DNA of 45,935 nucleotides from Thermoplasmata archaeon (GCA_020348445.1 CP070751.1:951416-997350), one strand, 5' to 3'; counted from the stretch's first letter, positions 26,194-35,113 are shown. Made by a program: numbers and translations. The notes: generated from the sequence alone by a model not told the origin.

Positions 26194-26278
26194 TAAAAGC
26201 TTTTAGAGAAGCGAGCCAATCTTTATTTATAAACTTTTTTACATAGTATTTTCCATATTTGAAAAACATGTAGGTGAT
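26194..26278 (+). promoter_or_regulatory. Promoter and ribosome binding site of the PKD repeat protein gene
   Basis: The 12-bp palindrome TAAAAGCTTTTA (26194-26205) is followed by GAGCCAATCTTTATTTATAA (26213-26232), which holds the TATA box, and by AGGTGAT (26272-26278) before the ATG. The same order of motifs (AAAAGCTTT, then GTGCCAAAATTTATTTATAT) precedes the gene at 28329, so the two may be co-regulated. Confidence 0.5.
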
Positions 26279-26285
26279 TCAGATG

Positions 26286-27959
26286 ATGGAGAAAAAAAAG
26301 AGATATATGAAACCCTTCATAATCTGCACGATTATGTTGGTTATGTTGGTATTGGGTTCGGGGATGCTTGTGGTAGCAGATCAACCACCTGTTGCTGATG
26401 CGGATCCCGATCATCAGACAGTCAAGGCCGGTGAAGAGGCCCGGTTCTCGGGGAGCGGTTCCTACGATCCCGATGGTTACATAGTCTCGTACTATTGGGT
26501 GTTCGGGGACGGTCTTTGTTACCCAGGGGAGAACATATCATATACCTTTAATGCTCCCGGAAATTTCACTGTAATCCTGACAGTCATAGACGATTGTGGT
26601 AACGAGGATACAGATTCTGTTACAGTGAATGTGGTGGACGAAGCACCTCCTACAAATAATATTACAGTGTGGATCGAATCCCTCACAACAGATAAAGGGG
26701 AATATGAAGTAAACGAGACGGTTTATACACAGGTGATAGTTCAAAGAGGCAACGATATTCTAACCTATGTCTGGGAGGGCACTCTTGTTTTGGAGGTTTT
26801 CGACGATACCATGATCCTTGCCTTTACAGACGATCGGCAGGTATATCTTCCAAGTGGCGGAACGACAGAAACTCATGATTTTGAATATACATTATTTCAG
26901 TTGGGTGATTACCTTGTGAGAGCCACATTGTTCGATTTTAATGGTGAACTAATGGACACAAAGGAGATTTGCATAACTGTTGGCGATGACAATTCCGGTG
27001 GAAATGGGACCAAACCTCCCAATAATGGAATCAGGATGGTCTGGATCGAATCCCTTACAACCGATAAACAGGAATATAATGTAGACGAGGTAGTCGATAC
27101 AACAGTTGTAGTCAAAAGAGGTGACGATATTTTAACCTATGTCTGGGAAGGCACCCTGGTTTTGGAGGTTTTCGACGATGCCATGATCATTGTCTTTTCA
27201 GATGATAGACCGGTATATCTTCCAAGTGGCGGAATGACAGAAACTCACAATTTCCAGTACTCGCTAACCGAGCTAGGGGATTATTTGGTGAGAGCGACAC
27301 TCTTTGACTTTGAGGACAATCAGGTTGACATAATGGAGATCTGCATAACTGTTGGCGATGATAATTCTGGTGGAAATGGGACCAAACCTCCCAATAATGG
27401 AATCAGGAGGGTCTGGATCGAATCCCTCAACACCGATAAACAGGAGTATAATCCAGACGAGATAATCGAAACAACAGTTGTAGTGAAAAGAGGCCTTGAT
27501 ATGTTAACCTATGTCTGGGAAGGCACTTTGGTTTTAGAGGTTTTCGATTGTGCCATGGTCATTGTCTTTTCAGATGATAGACAGGTATATCTTCCAAGTG
27601 GTGGAATGACAGAAACCCACATTTTCGAGTATACGCTAACCGAGCCAGGTGATTATTTGGTAAGAGCGACATTGTTTGACTTTGAAGACAATCAGGTTGA
27701 CATAAAGGAGGTCTTCATAACTGTTTGCGACGATCCGTCCGGTGGAAATGGGACCGTGCCTCCCGGTGGGGATGGTACAGTACCTCATGATGATAATGGA
27801 ATGGGCCTTTCTACCGCAGATAAAACCGGAGTTTTCCAAGAAGGTAGCAGTTGGCTGATTGCCCTGATGGCTGTTGGCGCGATTACGATAATGGCCCTAT
27901 CGGCATTGGTTACAATTCGCTACTTCAAGGATTCCCAAAATAAAAAAAAGAAATCATAA
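26286..27959 (+). CDS. Membrane-anchored PKD surface protein with three tandem repeats
   Basis: The product has about 557 residues. It has a signal peptide, one PKD domain (about 30-112; SYDPDG, FGDG) and three copies of a domain of about 115 residues starting VWIESLxTDKxEYN and containing YVWEGTLVLEVFD, YLPSGGxTETH and GDYLVRATLFDF, joined by NSGGNGTKPPNNGIR linkers. A glycine-rich linker leads to a C-terminal membrane segment (about 520-540) and a short lysine tail. ATG 26286 has the best spacing from AGGTGAT (26272-26278); ATG 26283 is possible. The repeats are so similar that they arose by recent duplication. The same domain occurs once in the ectodomain of the next gene, a transmembrane regulator, which suggests a common ligand or direct contact. 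Confidence 0.9.
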   Translation: MEKKKRYMKPFIICTIMLVMLVLGSGMLVVADQPPVADADPDHQTVKAGEEARFSGSGSYDPDGYIVSYYWVFGDGLCYPGENISYTFNAPGNFTVILTVIDDCGNEDTDSVTVNVVDEAPPTNNITVWIESLTTDKGEYEVNETVYTQVIVQRGNDILTYVWEGTLVLEVFDDTMILAFTDDRQVYLPSGGTTETHDFEYTLFQLGDYLVRATLFDFNGELMDTKEICITVGDDNSGGNGTKPPNNGIRMVWIESLTTDKQEYNVDEVVDTTVVVKRGDDILTYVWEGTLVLEVFDDAMIIVFSDDRPVYLPSGGMTETHNFQYSLTELGDYLVRATLFDFEDNQVDIMEICITVGDDNSGGNGTKPPNNGIRRVWIESLNTDKQEYNPDEIIETTVVVKRGLDMLTYVWEGTLVLEVFDCAMVIVFSDDRQVYLPSGGMTETHIFEYTLTEPGDYLVRATLFDFEDNQVDIKEVFITVCDDPSGGNGTVPPGGDGTVPHDDNGMGLSTADKTGVFQEGSSWLIALMAVGAITIMALSALVTIRYFKDSQNKKKKS

Positions 27960-27969
27960 TAGTTGGATT

Positions 27970-28062
27970 AATGACCCCCGATTTCCTGATCCTTCCTCGC
28001 GTAATCAGGGCTATCTGATTAGAAAGTTTTTCCTCTATAAGGGAGTTGGGGGTCATTGTTTT
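27970..28062 (+). ncRNA. Structured element with 10-bp closing stem (possible terminator or small RNA)
   Basis: AATGACCCCC (27970-27979) pairs perfectly with GGGGGTCATT (28048-28057), followed by GTTTTA. The 68-base loop contains further hairpins, including CCTGAT/ATCAGG and the competing AATCAG/CTGATT. It begins 11 bases after the stop of the PKD repeat protein. It could be that gene's terminator, though its size and branching are unusual for an archaeal terminator. Confidence 0.4.
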
Positions 28063-28194
28063 ATATTAATTTAATAATGACAGAAGTAAAATATTATCTT
28101 AATTTATGATTATTAATTACTTGTATTGAAAATATCACCGAGGATTTTAGTTATTCGAAATAGAATAAATAAGGACGAAATTGGAATATGATTG

Positions 28195-28245
28195 CATCAA
28201 AAGCTTTAAATACTTTTTGATGAACGTGCCAAAATTTATTTATAT
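28195..28245 (+). promoter_or_regulatory. Inverted repeat and TATA elements upstream of the transmembrane regulator gene
   Basis: CATCAAAA (28195-28202) and TTTTGATG (28215-28222) form an inverted repeat around the TATA-like sequence TTTAAATAC. GTGCCAAAATTTATTTATAT (28226-28245) follows and contains a second TATA. An operator that encloses a TATA box would repress when bound; the winged-helix tail encoded downstream is a candidate binder. Between 28246 and 28328 only the start context is seen. Confidence 0.45.
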
Positions 28246-28328
28246 GTATTTTTTATAATTGTTATATATCACTCATATTTATTTATCATGACAATTAATA
28301 AATTGGATGATTAGGGATGCGATAGAAA

Positions 28329-30227
28329 ATGACACTCACTAGTCGCTTTTTTGCCTGTACGGTAATGATAGGCATGCTGGTTTTAGGTTCAGCCATGCTG
28401 GTTTGTGCAAATCAATCTCCTATTGCAATTGCACTGCCCGATAATCAAACAATATATGCTGGAGAGGAAGCATGGTTCAGTGGTAATGACTCTTATGATC
28501 CGGATGGCAACATTGAATCTTACTTTTGGGATTTTCAGGACGGAACTTATAGCAGTGAATCAAATACAACTCATGTATATAACAATCCTGGAAATTATAC
28601 TGTAATCCTTACAGTAACAGACGATTTGGGTGCAAAAGACCAGGATTACGTAAATGTAACGGTTCTTGAACTTCCACAAGAAAATACCACTGTATGGATC
28701 GATTCTCTTACCACAGAAAAGCAGGAGTATAATGTGACCGAGACAATCAATACAACTGTCATAATCAAGAGGGATTACGGCAATGGACCTCCTGTCTGGG
28801 AGGGGACCTTGATTTTTGAGGTTTTTAATGACGCTATGGTCTTGGTTTATAATGATGTACGAGAAATATTTCTATCGGACGTTGCAGTGTCAGAGATTTC
28901 CTATTTCGATTTTAACTTAACTGAGGTAGGCGAATATCTTGTGAGGGCATCTTTGTACGATAATGCCAGTGTATTTGTTGAAAAGAAAGAAATTGACATA
29001 TCCATTACCCAGGAACCACAAAATCAATTACCCATTGCGATTGTGAATTCAGACGGTGAAATATTCGATATCGGTGAATCCGTGAGGTTCTATGGGCACT
29101 TATCCTACGATCCTGACGGCTTCATTGCATCCTATGTTTGGGAATTTGGAGATGGAAACTCAGGTTCTGGAATGAATGTATCGTATACCTATAATATACC
29201 AGGGAATTACACCATTATTTTAACAGTAAAAGATAATTTTGATGCGATAAATACTGATATTGTAACCGTTATAGTCTCGGAACCTGAGAATGAACCGCCT
29301 ATCCCCCATGCAAAACCTGATATTCAAAGGATTAATGTTGGAGAGGAGGCGTGGTTTTACGGTCATTTATCGTACGATCCTGATGGTTTCATAATATCAT
29401 ATCATTGGGATTTAGGTGATGGGAATTTTAAGAGTGGAGTAAACATATCCCATGTCTATGATTTTCCCGGGAATTACTCGGTAACCTTAACAGTTACAGA
29501 TAATGAAGATGCAACATTTGTGGATATTATCACGGTTGAGGTTGTAGAATCGGGCGGGGGGCTTTCTGATGAAAATAAGCCTTCCAACGAGGAGAGCAGC
29601 CATTGGAATACATTCTTATTAGCAATTGCAGCTGCAGGGATCTTATCGATTTTTACAATATTCTTTGGTACAGAAGCGGGAAGGTACAGATTTTTCGGCT
29701 TCCTTGTGCCTCTTTATACAAGGCTGAAAAAAAAGGAGATTCTCGATCATTTTACAAGAGGGAAGATATACGGCTATATATTGGCCAACCCAGGGGATCA
29801 TTACAATTCCATAAAAAAAGCCCTGGATTTGTCGGACGGAACATTTTCCCATCATATCCACATTTTGGAAAAGGAGGGAATTATAAAGTCCGCAAGGGAG
29901 GGAATATACAGGTGCTTTTATCCGGCTGGAATGCGGATACCGTCAAGTGAAAATTCTTTGAAGAAAAGTCAACTAATCATTATTGAAAAAATAAAGGAAA
30001 CACCTGGAATATCCCAAAAAGATATAGCTTCCCTTCTGGGTGTAAGCTCCCCTACAGTTAATTACCATTTAAAAGAATTGCTCAAACTCGGAATAATCGA
30101 GTCGGAAAGAGCGGGCATGAGGTTGAGGTATTTCGTTAATGCCGAGAAAGAGGATATAGAAGTGGAAATAATTCCAAAGGGCAAACTAAAGAAGGCACGA
30201 AAGAAGGAATTCATTGATTACAGTTGA
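28329..30227 (+). CDS. Transmembrane one-component regulator: PKD ectodomain, membrane helix, two winged helices
   Basis: The 632-residue product has a signal or first membrane segment (about 8-27), a PKD domain (about 30-112) and one copy of the VWIxSLTTxKQEYN domain found three times in the preceding gene (about 118-225). Two more PKD domains (about 230-315 and 320-410) and a membrane helix (about 428-450) follow. The cytoplasmic tail holds two winged helices: HFTRGKIYGYILANPGDHYNSIKKALDLSDGTFSHHI (about 470-545) and QKDIASLLGVSSPTVNYHLKELLKLGII (about 560-610). The tail matches archaeal membrane-bound wHTH proteins. The arrangement suggests that binding outside changes DNA binding inside without a kinase. 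Its promoter carries an inverted repeat that may be its own operator. Confidence 0.93.
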   Translation: MTLTSRFFACTVMIGMLVLGSAMLVCANQSPIAIALPDNQTIYAGEEAWFSGNDSYDPDGNIESYFWDFQDGTYSSESNTTHVYNNPGNYTVILTVTDDLGAKDQDYVNVTVLELPQENTTVWIDSLTTEKQEYNVTETINTTVIIKRDYGNGPPVWEGTLIFEVFNDAMVLVYNDVREIFLSDVAVSEISYFDFNLTEVGEYLVRASLYDNASVFVEKKEIDISITQEPQNQLPIAIVNSDGEIFDIGESVRFYGHLSYDPDGFIASYVWEFGDGNSGSGMNVSYTYNIPGNYTIILTVKDNFDAINTDIVTVIVSEPENEPPIPHAKPDIQRINVGEEAWFYGHLSYDPDGFIISYHWDLGDGNFKSGVNISHVYDFPGNYSVTLTVTDNEDATFVDIITVEVVESGGGLSDENKPSNEESSHWNTFLLAIAAAGILSIFTIFFGTEAGRYRFFGFLVPLYTRLKKKEILDHFTRGKIYGYILANPGDHYNSIKKALDLSDGTFSHHIHILEKEGIIKSAREGIYRCFYPAGMRIPSSENSLKKSQLIIIEKIKETPGISQKDIASLLGVSSPTVNYHLKELLKLGIIESERAGMRLRYFVNAEKEDIEVEIIPKGKLKKARKKEFIDYS

Positions 30228-30285
30228 TGAAAATTCTGAATTCCAGTAATTCTTGATGGGCTCAACTTTTGGATTACAAAGCTCA

Positions 30286-30390
30286 GGATATCCCCAAATT
30301 CCATGCCCTCGCACACCCTTCTCTCACTTAGGTGTTCTTTGCATTCCCCTTTCCTTCATCGAGGTCTAATAATATGGGTGGTATTAGATT
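30286..30390 (+). repeat. 105-bp left module, copy 1
   Basis: The stretch from GGATATCC to TTAGAT matches 45551-45655 along its length (shared blocks CACCCTTCTCTC, CTTAGGTGTTCTTTGC, TTCCCCTTTCCT and GGTC-TATAAT-like sequence). In both places a G-rich repeat follows 20-40 bases later, so the two form one composite element. No gene is seen in 30228-30600. Confidence 0.7.
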
Positions 30391-30410
30391 TCCTTTAACA
30401 AGACTCAAGA

Positions 30411-30518
30411 TAGGGGGTAGGAGTGTGGGGAATTTGGTGGGATGTTAGAAAACCAGGGGAGTAGGGAGGATGTTTCGAGGATGGGAAAGGGGGGAGGAGA
30501 AGGAGATGGGGGATGCGG
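30411..30518 (+). repeat. G-rich dispersed repeat, copy 2
   Basis: It carries the blocks GTGTGGGGAATTTGGTGGG, CCAGGGGAGTAGGGAGG and GGAAAGGGGGGAGGAG, then GGGGATGCGG. It marks the left border of the module that holds the HEPN/MNT pair and the GH16-M23 hydrolase. Confidence 0.85.
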
Positions 30519-30600
30519 GAGAAGCAGCAAGGGGTAAAATACTTACTTAATTATTCATCATTTACTTCGTATAACCTATTATTTGCTTTTTGTTGTTTAA

Positions 30601-30987
30601 TTATTTCACATATTTTCTGACCCAGATAAGAAACAATTTTGCAGATCTAAGAAGATACTCTGCATCTTTTTTTGAGATCGGTGTACCAAGGTATCCAACG
30701 TATGCTCTTTTATCCATAGCTTCCTTGAATCTACTCCTCTGGGATCCATCATTAATTATCTTAACCACATCAACATGCATCTTTATTGCCTCTCTGTGAT
30801 CCTTTGATGCCCGTCTTTCGAGATGATATATTGTAAGGGCGTCATTGGCATTGATCATGGATTGAATAGCTGAAAAGCCAGCTGCATTGAATCTCTTTTC
30901 ATTTAGATTCTGGCTTGCAGAAGCCAGAAATTCCTCAGCCTGATTCAGGTATTGGAACGCTTCCTTTTTCCTTACTTCTTTAACCAT
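30601..30987 (-). CDS. HEPN-domain protein (toxin of HEPN/MNT pair)
   Basis: The 128-residue all-helical product resembles HEPN proteins: AEEFLASASQNL (helix 1), AAGFSAIQSMINANDAL (helix 2) and AEYLLRSAKLFLIWVRKYV (last helix). An R-x4-H motif is present (RASKDH), but it is not in the usual C-terminal position, so RNase activity is uncertain. Its ATG lies inside the end of the nucleotidyltransferase gene (16-base overlap), the typical layout of HEPN/MNT toxin-antitoxin pairs, in which the MNT partner adds AMP to the HEPN protein or otherwise blocks it. Confidence 0.88.
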   Translation of the reverse strand: MVKEVRKKEAFQYLNQAEEFLASASQNLNEKRFNAAGFSAIQSMINANDALTIYHLERRASKDHREAIKMHVDVVKIINDGSQRSRFKEAMDKRAYVGYLGTPISKKDAEYLLRSAKLFLIWVRKYVK

Positions 30988-31559
30988 GTCTTATCACCAT
31001 ATAGGATTATACCTTCGTTCATTATTCTAAAGATGAAATCATCCAGATCCTTAATCCTTTTTTTAGTTTCCTTTTTGGATAGGAACACAGGGGAAATCAC
31101 AATATCATATTTTTCAAGGAAATCCATGATATGTTTCTTGATTTTTTGCTGCACAGTCGAATCTGTGTAAATGAAAAGAAGATCAATATCCCCGGCTTCA
31201 ATCACTTCCTCTCTTGCTACAGAACCAAACAGAATGATATTTTCTATACCCTTTTTTTCCACTAAATCTGCAAATTCAATGGTTTTTTGCTTGAATGCGG
31301 AAGATTCGGATTTAAAAAGGGCCCTGATATCAGTGAACAGAATATGGATCTGGTTTACCTTGTACGCTATGGATCGCCCTATCTTTTGGGCCACTACTAT
31401 TCGGCTATCCACAAGACTCTGCATTGCAGGGTGCACTGTCCCGTATGACATCCCAGTGTCTTTCACAATATCTTCCATTGAATAACTTCTTTTCGGATTT
31501 CTTAACAAACTTCGAAGAATCCTGATCTTTGACTTGGAGCCGAGAATCTTTTCAAGCAT
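30972..31559 (-). CDS. Winged-helix-fused minimal nucleotidyltransferase (MNT antitoxin)
   Basis: The 195-residue product has an N-terminal winged helix (about 1-75; SKIRILRSLLRNPKRSYSMEDIV, TGMSYGTVHPAMQSL) and a nucleotidyltransferase domain (about 90-190) with the GS-x10-D-x-D motif seen as FGSVAREEVIEAGDIDLLF. Ordinary MNT antitoxins are about 100 residues, so this one carries its own DNA-binding domain and may repress its own operon. ATG 31559 is preferred over ATG 31616: the TATA at 31584-31592 lies about 29 bases before it, and the upstream 19 codons would cover that TATA. A perfect palindrome just upstream of the TATA (31605-31620) is the probable operator. Confidence 0.9.
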   Translation of the reverse strand: MLEKILGSKSKIRILRSLLRNPKRSYSMEDIVKDTGMSYGTVHPAMQSLVDSRIVVAQKIGRSIAYKVNQIHILFTDIRALFKSESSAFKQKTIEFADLVEKKGIENIILFGSVAREEVIEAGDIDLLFIYTDSTVQQKIKKHIMDFLEKYDIVISPVFLSKKETKKRIKDLDDFIFRIMNEGIILYGDKTWLKK

Positions 31560-31583
31560 AGTACTGATAAAGCTTTCTTGTAG

Positions 31584-31620
31584 TATATATTCTTTTCGAT
31601 ATTTCGATGTATACATCGAT
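31584..31620 (-). promoter_or_regulatory. Promoter and palindromic operator of the HEPN/MNT operon
   Basis: AGAATATATACTA (about 31583-31592 read on minus) is the TATA box. TCGATGTATACATCGA (31605-31620) is a perfect 16-bp palindrome directly upstream of it, flanked on both sides by TCGATAT copies. Its position suits a regulator that acts beside the promoter. Confidence 0.6.
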
Positions 31621-31665
31621 TTCTCGATATTATTTCTCTTTAATATAGATAAAGTTATGCGATCT

Positions 31666-31708
31666 GGGTATATTAATTCGGGTCTGGGGGGAAGATGAAA
31701 GTATTGAC
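31666..31708 (+). repeat. Short dispersed repeat (GGGTATATTAAT...GATGAAAGTATT)
   Basis: Related copies lie at about 34646-34686 and 40301-40346. All share a TATATTA start, a TGGGGG(G/T) centre and an ATGAAAGTATT or ATGTAAGTATT end. It is intergenic, and the rest of 31617-31907 shows only the start context of the next gene. Confidence 0.45.
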
Positions 31709-31907
31709 TCTCTCTACTCTGATTTTTATTATTGATAACCGTTTAAAAACTTATATAATCGAATTTCTGGATATTATATATTACTGTAAAGGGCGTTATT
31801 CAGAAGAGAATCATGGTAGCTTCCTTTATAATGTACTGTCCAACCATAGGAAGTGCTCCTGATAGCATCATTCTGTTTTTGCGTCTTTTGCATCTGGGGT
31901 ATGTCTG

Positions 31908-34493
31908 ATGAGCAATGGATTGAAAGTCTTCATACTCGCATTCTTCTTTTTAATTGTTATTTTACCTATTCCAGTGCAGTCAGCAGGATCCATCACCGTA
32001 AACCTTCCCAACGACGGAGAGGCGTACCAGCGCGCAAGAACAAGGACAATTACCTGGAGCACCACAGGAAGTCCGGGAGCCAACGTTGATATTGATCTCT
32101 ACAAGAACAGTATCTACCACAGCCCCATTGTCTCTGGAACCCCCAATGACGGGAGCTATTCCTGGGGTCTTTCCTCGAGTCTTCCTCCCGATGTGGATTA
32201 CACTGTGAAGATCACGAGTTCGTCCGACCCTTTGATATTCGATTACAGTGATTCCCCCTTTGCAATCGGTCTTGACAAACTTACTTTTTCCGGGATCACC
32301 TGGTATGTGAGGGATACCAATGAAGCCCTTGTTGGCCCCGGTCCCAACTACTTCTCCTGCAGTCCAGAGAACATCTGGCTTGACCCTTCCGGCCAGCTGC
32401 ATCTGAACATTACGTATCGCAACGGCAACTGGTACATGGCAGAGGTGTATTCACAGGAATCCTACGGATACGGTCAGTATACCTTTATGACCAACGGCAG
32501 ATACGATTACATGGATGTGAACGCCGTTCTTGGTCTGTTCACATATCTTGATGACAACAATGAAATCGACATCGAGTTCTCGAGATGGGGCTGGGAGACG
32601 GGAACGAATCTGGGATATGCATGCCAGCCCTGGCAGACCGAGGGGAATGTCCATGCCTTTCACGCAAATCTTACAGGTAACTATTCCACCCATAGGTTCG
32701 ACTGGCAGGCGAATGAGATAAAATACCAAAGTTGGAATGGTCAACACTATTCTCCGCCAACTCCCGGGGATGTGATTCAGATCTGGAACTATACAGGTCC
32801 CGATATTCCCACTGAGAGCACTGAGCGTGTCCACATCAACTTCTGGCTCATGGGGGGACTTGACCCTGCAGATGGTCTGGAGATGGAGGCAGTGGTCACG
32901 GAATTCAATTTTACTGAGGGCACCCCCGGCAGTCTCGCAGAGGAACTTCAGAGCCGTTGGCCCCTATCGAATTCCACCACCCCCGACGAGATGCGAAGTC
33001 CCTTCGGGCCGCGGATCCAGACCGGGGTAGGTTACGATTTCCATAGGGCGATCGATCTTCCAACCCCCGAGGGAACACCGGTGGTGGCTATCATGCCGGG
33101 GCAGATAAGGCTGGCGGGTGACTACCCGTTCTATTCCCAACCGGTGGTGCAGGTACGGCACGAATACAACGGCACCACGTTCTATGCCAACTACCAGCAT
33201 CTCTCTGTCGTCCATGTGGTAGAAGATCAAGTGGTGGAGGCAGGAGATGTGCTTGGAGAGACCGGAAGTAGCCCTTCTGGCTTTGCTCACCTTCACTTTG
33301 GGATCCGGGAAGAAGGGGTCAATCTGCGGGACTGCAGCCACCCCCTGAGCTTTCTCCCCTACACGGACCTTGGGCCCCCTCAACTGGAGGTAAATTGGCA
33401 GGATGATACGCTTCACGTGAATGTGAGTGTGGGTAACCAGGAGCTTGACTTTGTCCAGCTGGATATCTCCGGGGAAGGAGTGGATATCCACCTTAATTTT
33501 GTTGAGCTCAACCACGCCACGGAAGAGCCCGATGATCTTGATAATGACACGATGCTCATCAAGGGGGTGGAGATGACAATCATCCCAAGAACCTATTCAG
33601 AGAATCAGCCTCGGGACTATTGGTTTCAGTTCCGGTTTGTAAATGAGACCGATGATCTGGTAATTGAGGTCAGTGACGTGTTGGGACAGACCACAACTGC
33701 GGCTCTGAGCCGCGGGCCTGAGCCTCCACAAAATGTTCAGGTTAAATTGGTTCCCATGGGTGTCTTTTCCGATCTGCAATTGACATGGGACGCATCAAGT
33801 GATGATGGTTCTATTTCGGAGTATGTCATTTACAGATCACTTGATCCTGCAGGACCTTACCTGGAGATTGCCAATGTATCTGCAAATGGTTCAACTTCGT
33901 ATTCCTACATTGATTCGGGTTCCGGAGTTGGGGATATCAATTCCTATTTTTACAATGTTCACACCAGAGAGAGTTCTGGTAATGAAAGTCAGAAAGGGAA
34001 GCAAGTAACAAAGTGGGTAACGCATCTGAATTCAGGTTGGAATGTTTTTTCTGTTCCGGTAATCACTGCAAGTAACCTAAGAACTGATATTCTCGCTTCT
34101 ATTGACGGTAAATATTCCGCCCTGCAGGGATACCTTTCCGGTGAATGGGAACACTGGCACAGCTCCAAGCCTTCCCAGCTCAATGACCTTGTAAACATTG
34201 ACTATAAAAGAGGTTACTACATCCTCATGGAGACCGATGATTATCTTGTAACTTGTGGAGAGGTTAATGTAAATTCCCAAATCGAGCTTGATAAGGGCTG
34301 GAATCTTGTTGGCTTTCCATTGAACCAACCTCTTTCGCAGGTGGATGCTGTCAACGGCCTTGCAGGTCCTGTTACGGTGTTTGGTTACGATTCGTCTGCT
34401 GGTAAGGATATACTTCTTGAACCTGCTGACCTCATGAATCCCACCCAGGGCTACTGGATGCATTCTTCGGTTGACCAGACGTGGACAATATAG
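31908..34493 (+). CDS. Secreted GH16 - M23 hydrolase with fibronectin III and divergent GWN domain
   Basis: The 861-residue product has a signal peptide (about 1-26). A Kre9/KNH-like domain (about 28-120) and a GH16-type jelly roll (about 125-345) follow, the latter with the catalytic motif EIDIE within NEIDIEFSRWG. An M23/LytM metallopeptidase domain (about 365-485) has FHRAID, QHLS and HLHFG, so the zinc ligands and the catalytic His are present. A linker and fibronectin III domain (about 605-700) precede a C-terminal domain of about 157 residues with GWNVFSVP and GWNLVGFP, a distant version of the WEVPL domain. M23 enzymes cut peptide crosslinks of bacterial murein or glycine-rich peptides, and GH16 enzymes cut beta-glucans or galactans. 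Because most archaea lack murein, attack on bacterial walls or exopolymers is likely. Confidence 0.9.
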   Translation: MSNGLKVFILAFFFLIVILPIPVQSAGSITVNLPNDGEAYQRARTRTITWSTTGSPGANVDIDLYKNSIYHSPIVSGTPNDGSYSWGLSSSLPPDVDYTVKITSSSDPLIFDYSDSPFAIGLDKLTFSGITWYVRDTNEALVGPGPNYFSCSPENIWLDPSGQLHLNITYRNGNWYMAEVYSQESYGYGQYTFMTNGRYDYMDVNAVLGLFTYLDDNNEIDIEFSRWGWETGTNLGYACQPWQTEGNVHAFHANLTGNYSTHRFDWQANEIKYQSWNGQHYSPPTPGDVIQIWNYTGPDIPTESTERVHINFWLMGGLDPADGLEMEAVVTEFNFTEGTPGSLAEELQSRWPLSNSTTPDEMRSPFGPRIQTGVGYDFHRAIDLPTPEGTPVVAIMPGQIRLAGDYPFYSQPVVQVRHEYNGTTFYANYQHLSVVHVVEDQVVEAGDVLGETGSSPSGFAHLHFGIREEGVNLRDCSHPLSFLPYTDLGPPQLEVNWQDDTLHVNVSVGNQELDFVQLDISGEGVDIHLNFVELNHATEEPDDLDNDTMLIKGVEMTIIPRTYSENQPRDYWFQFRFVNETDDLVIEVSDVLGQTTTAALSRGPEPPQNVQVKLVPMGVFSDLQLTWDASSDDGSISEYVIYRSLDPAGPYLEIANVSANGSTSYSYIDSGSGVGDINSYFYNVHTRESSGNESQKGKQVTKWVTHLNSGWNVFSVPVITASNLRTDILASIDGKYSALQGYLSGEWEHWHSSKPSQLNDLVNIDYKRGYYILMETDDYLVTCGEVNVNSQIELDKGWNLVGFPLNQPLSQVDAVNGLAGPVTVFGYDSSAGKDILLEPADLMNPTQGYWMHSSVDQTWTI

Positions 34494-34830
34494 TAAGATT
34501 ACAATCCCCGGGGTGGTGGAAAAGGATGTTTTTTAAGAAGGATAATTCCCCCTCCCACACTTTATTTTACATATATTTTGACCCTATTATTTTCGATCTT
34601 TCGAAAAGAACTGGTATCTTAATGGACGAGATTAGGTTATTTATCTATATTACTCACGGTCCTGGGGGTGGATGAAAGTATTTGAATTGGGAATCCTATT
34701 TCCAGCTGTCACCACTCGGTTTTGGGAGTCCTTCTCGAGTTCAACCATTTGAATTACGGCGGTAGGGCTGGTGGCGAGTGAGGCGGTAGACAAAGAAAAA
34801 CCTCAGAAGGGCCCTCTTGACTTATTGTGA

Positions 34831-34950
34831 GATGGAGAGGAGAGGGATGTGGTGGGGGTGATAGAAACACCAGAGGGGAGACGGTGGGGGTGTTGGGTGT
34901 TAGAGGGAGTGGGGTGGATGTTTTGGGGGTAGGAAAGGGGGGAGGAGGGG
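34831..34950 (+). repeat. G-rich dispersed repeat, copy 3 (degenerate)
   Basis: The left half has diverged, but TGTTAGAGGGAG, GGATGTTTTGGGGGTAGG and AAAGGGGGGAGGAGGGG are kept. After it, ATTTTGAGATCGAGGG (34974-34989) matches the flank of copy 4 (TATGAGATCGAGGGG, 36590-36604). It separates the hydrolase gene from the AbiE pair. In the remaining gap (34494-34830) there is a short repeat at 34646-34686 and nothing else recognised. Confidence 0.6.
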
Positions 34951-35079
34951 ATTGGATGGGTGGGTTTGGTATATTTTGAGATCGAGGGTGATGAGGGGGG
35001 TATATAGAAGACTGAGAGAATTAACAATTTAAACAAATAGGTTTCGGCTTGATGGATTTTACTAGGATTAAAGGGAAAG

Positions 35080-35113
35080 TTATTTAAATGATAATTACCA
35101 TAATGGTAATTAT
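35080..35113 (+). promoter_or_regulatory. Promoter and 23-bp palindromic operator of the AbiE-type operon
   Basis: TTATTTAAATG (35080-35090) is a TATA box centred about 27 bases before ATG 35112. Between them ATAATTACCAT (35091-35101) and ATGGTAATTAT (35103-35113) form a perfect palindrome around one central A that reaches the start codon. Binding there would block transcription initiation. Confidence 0.75.
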
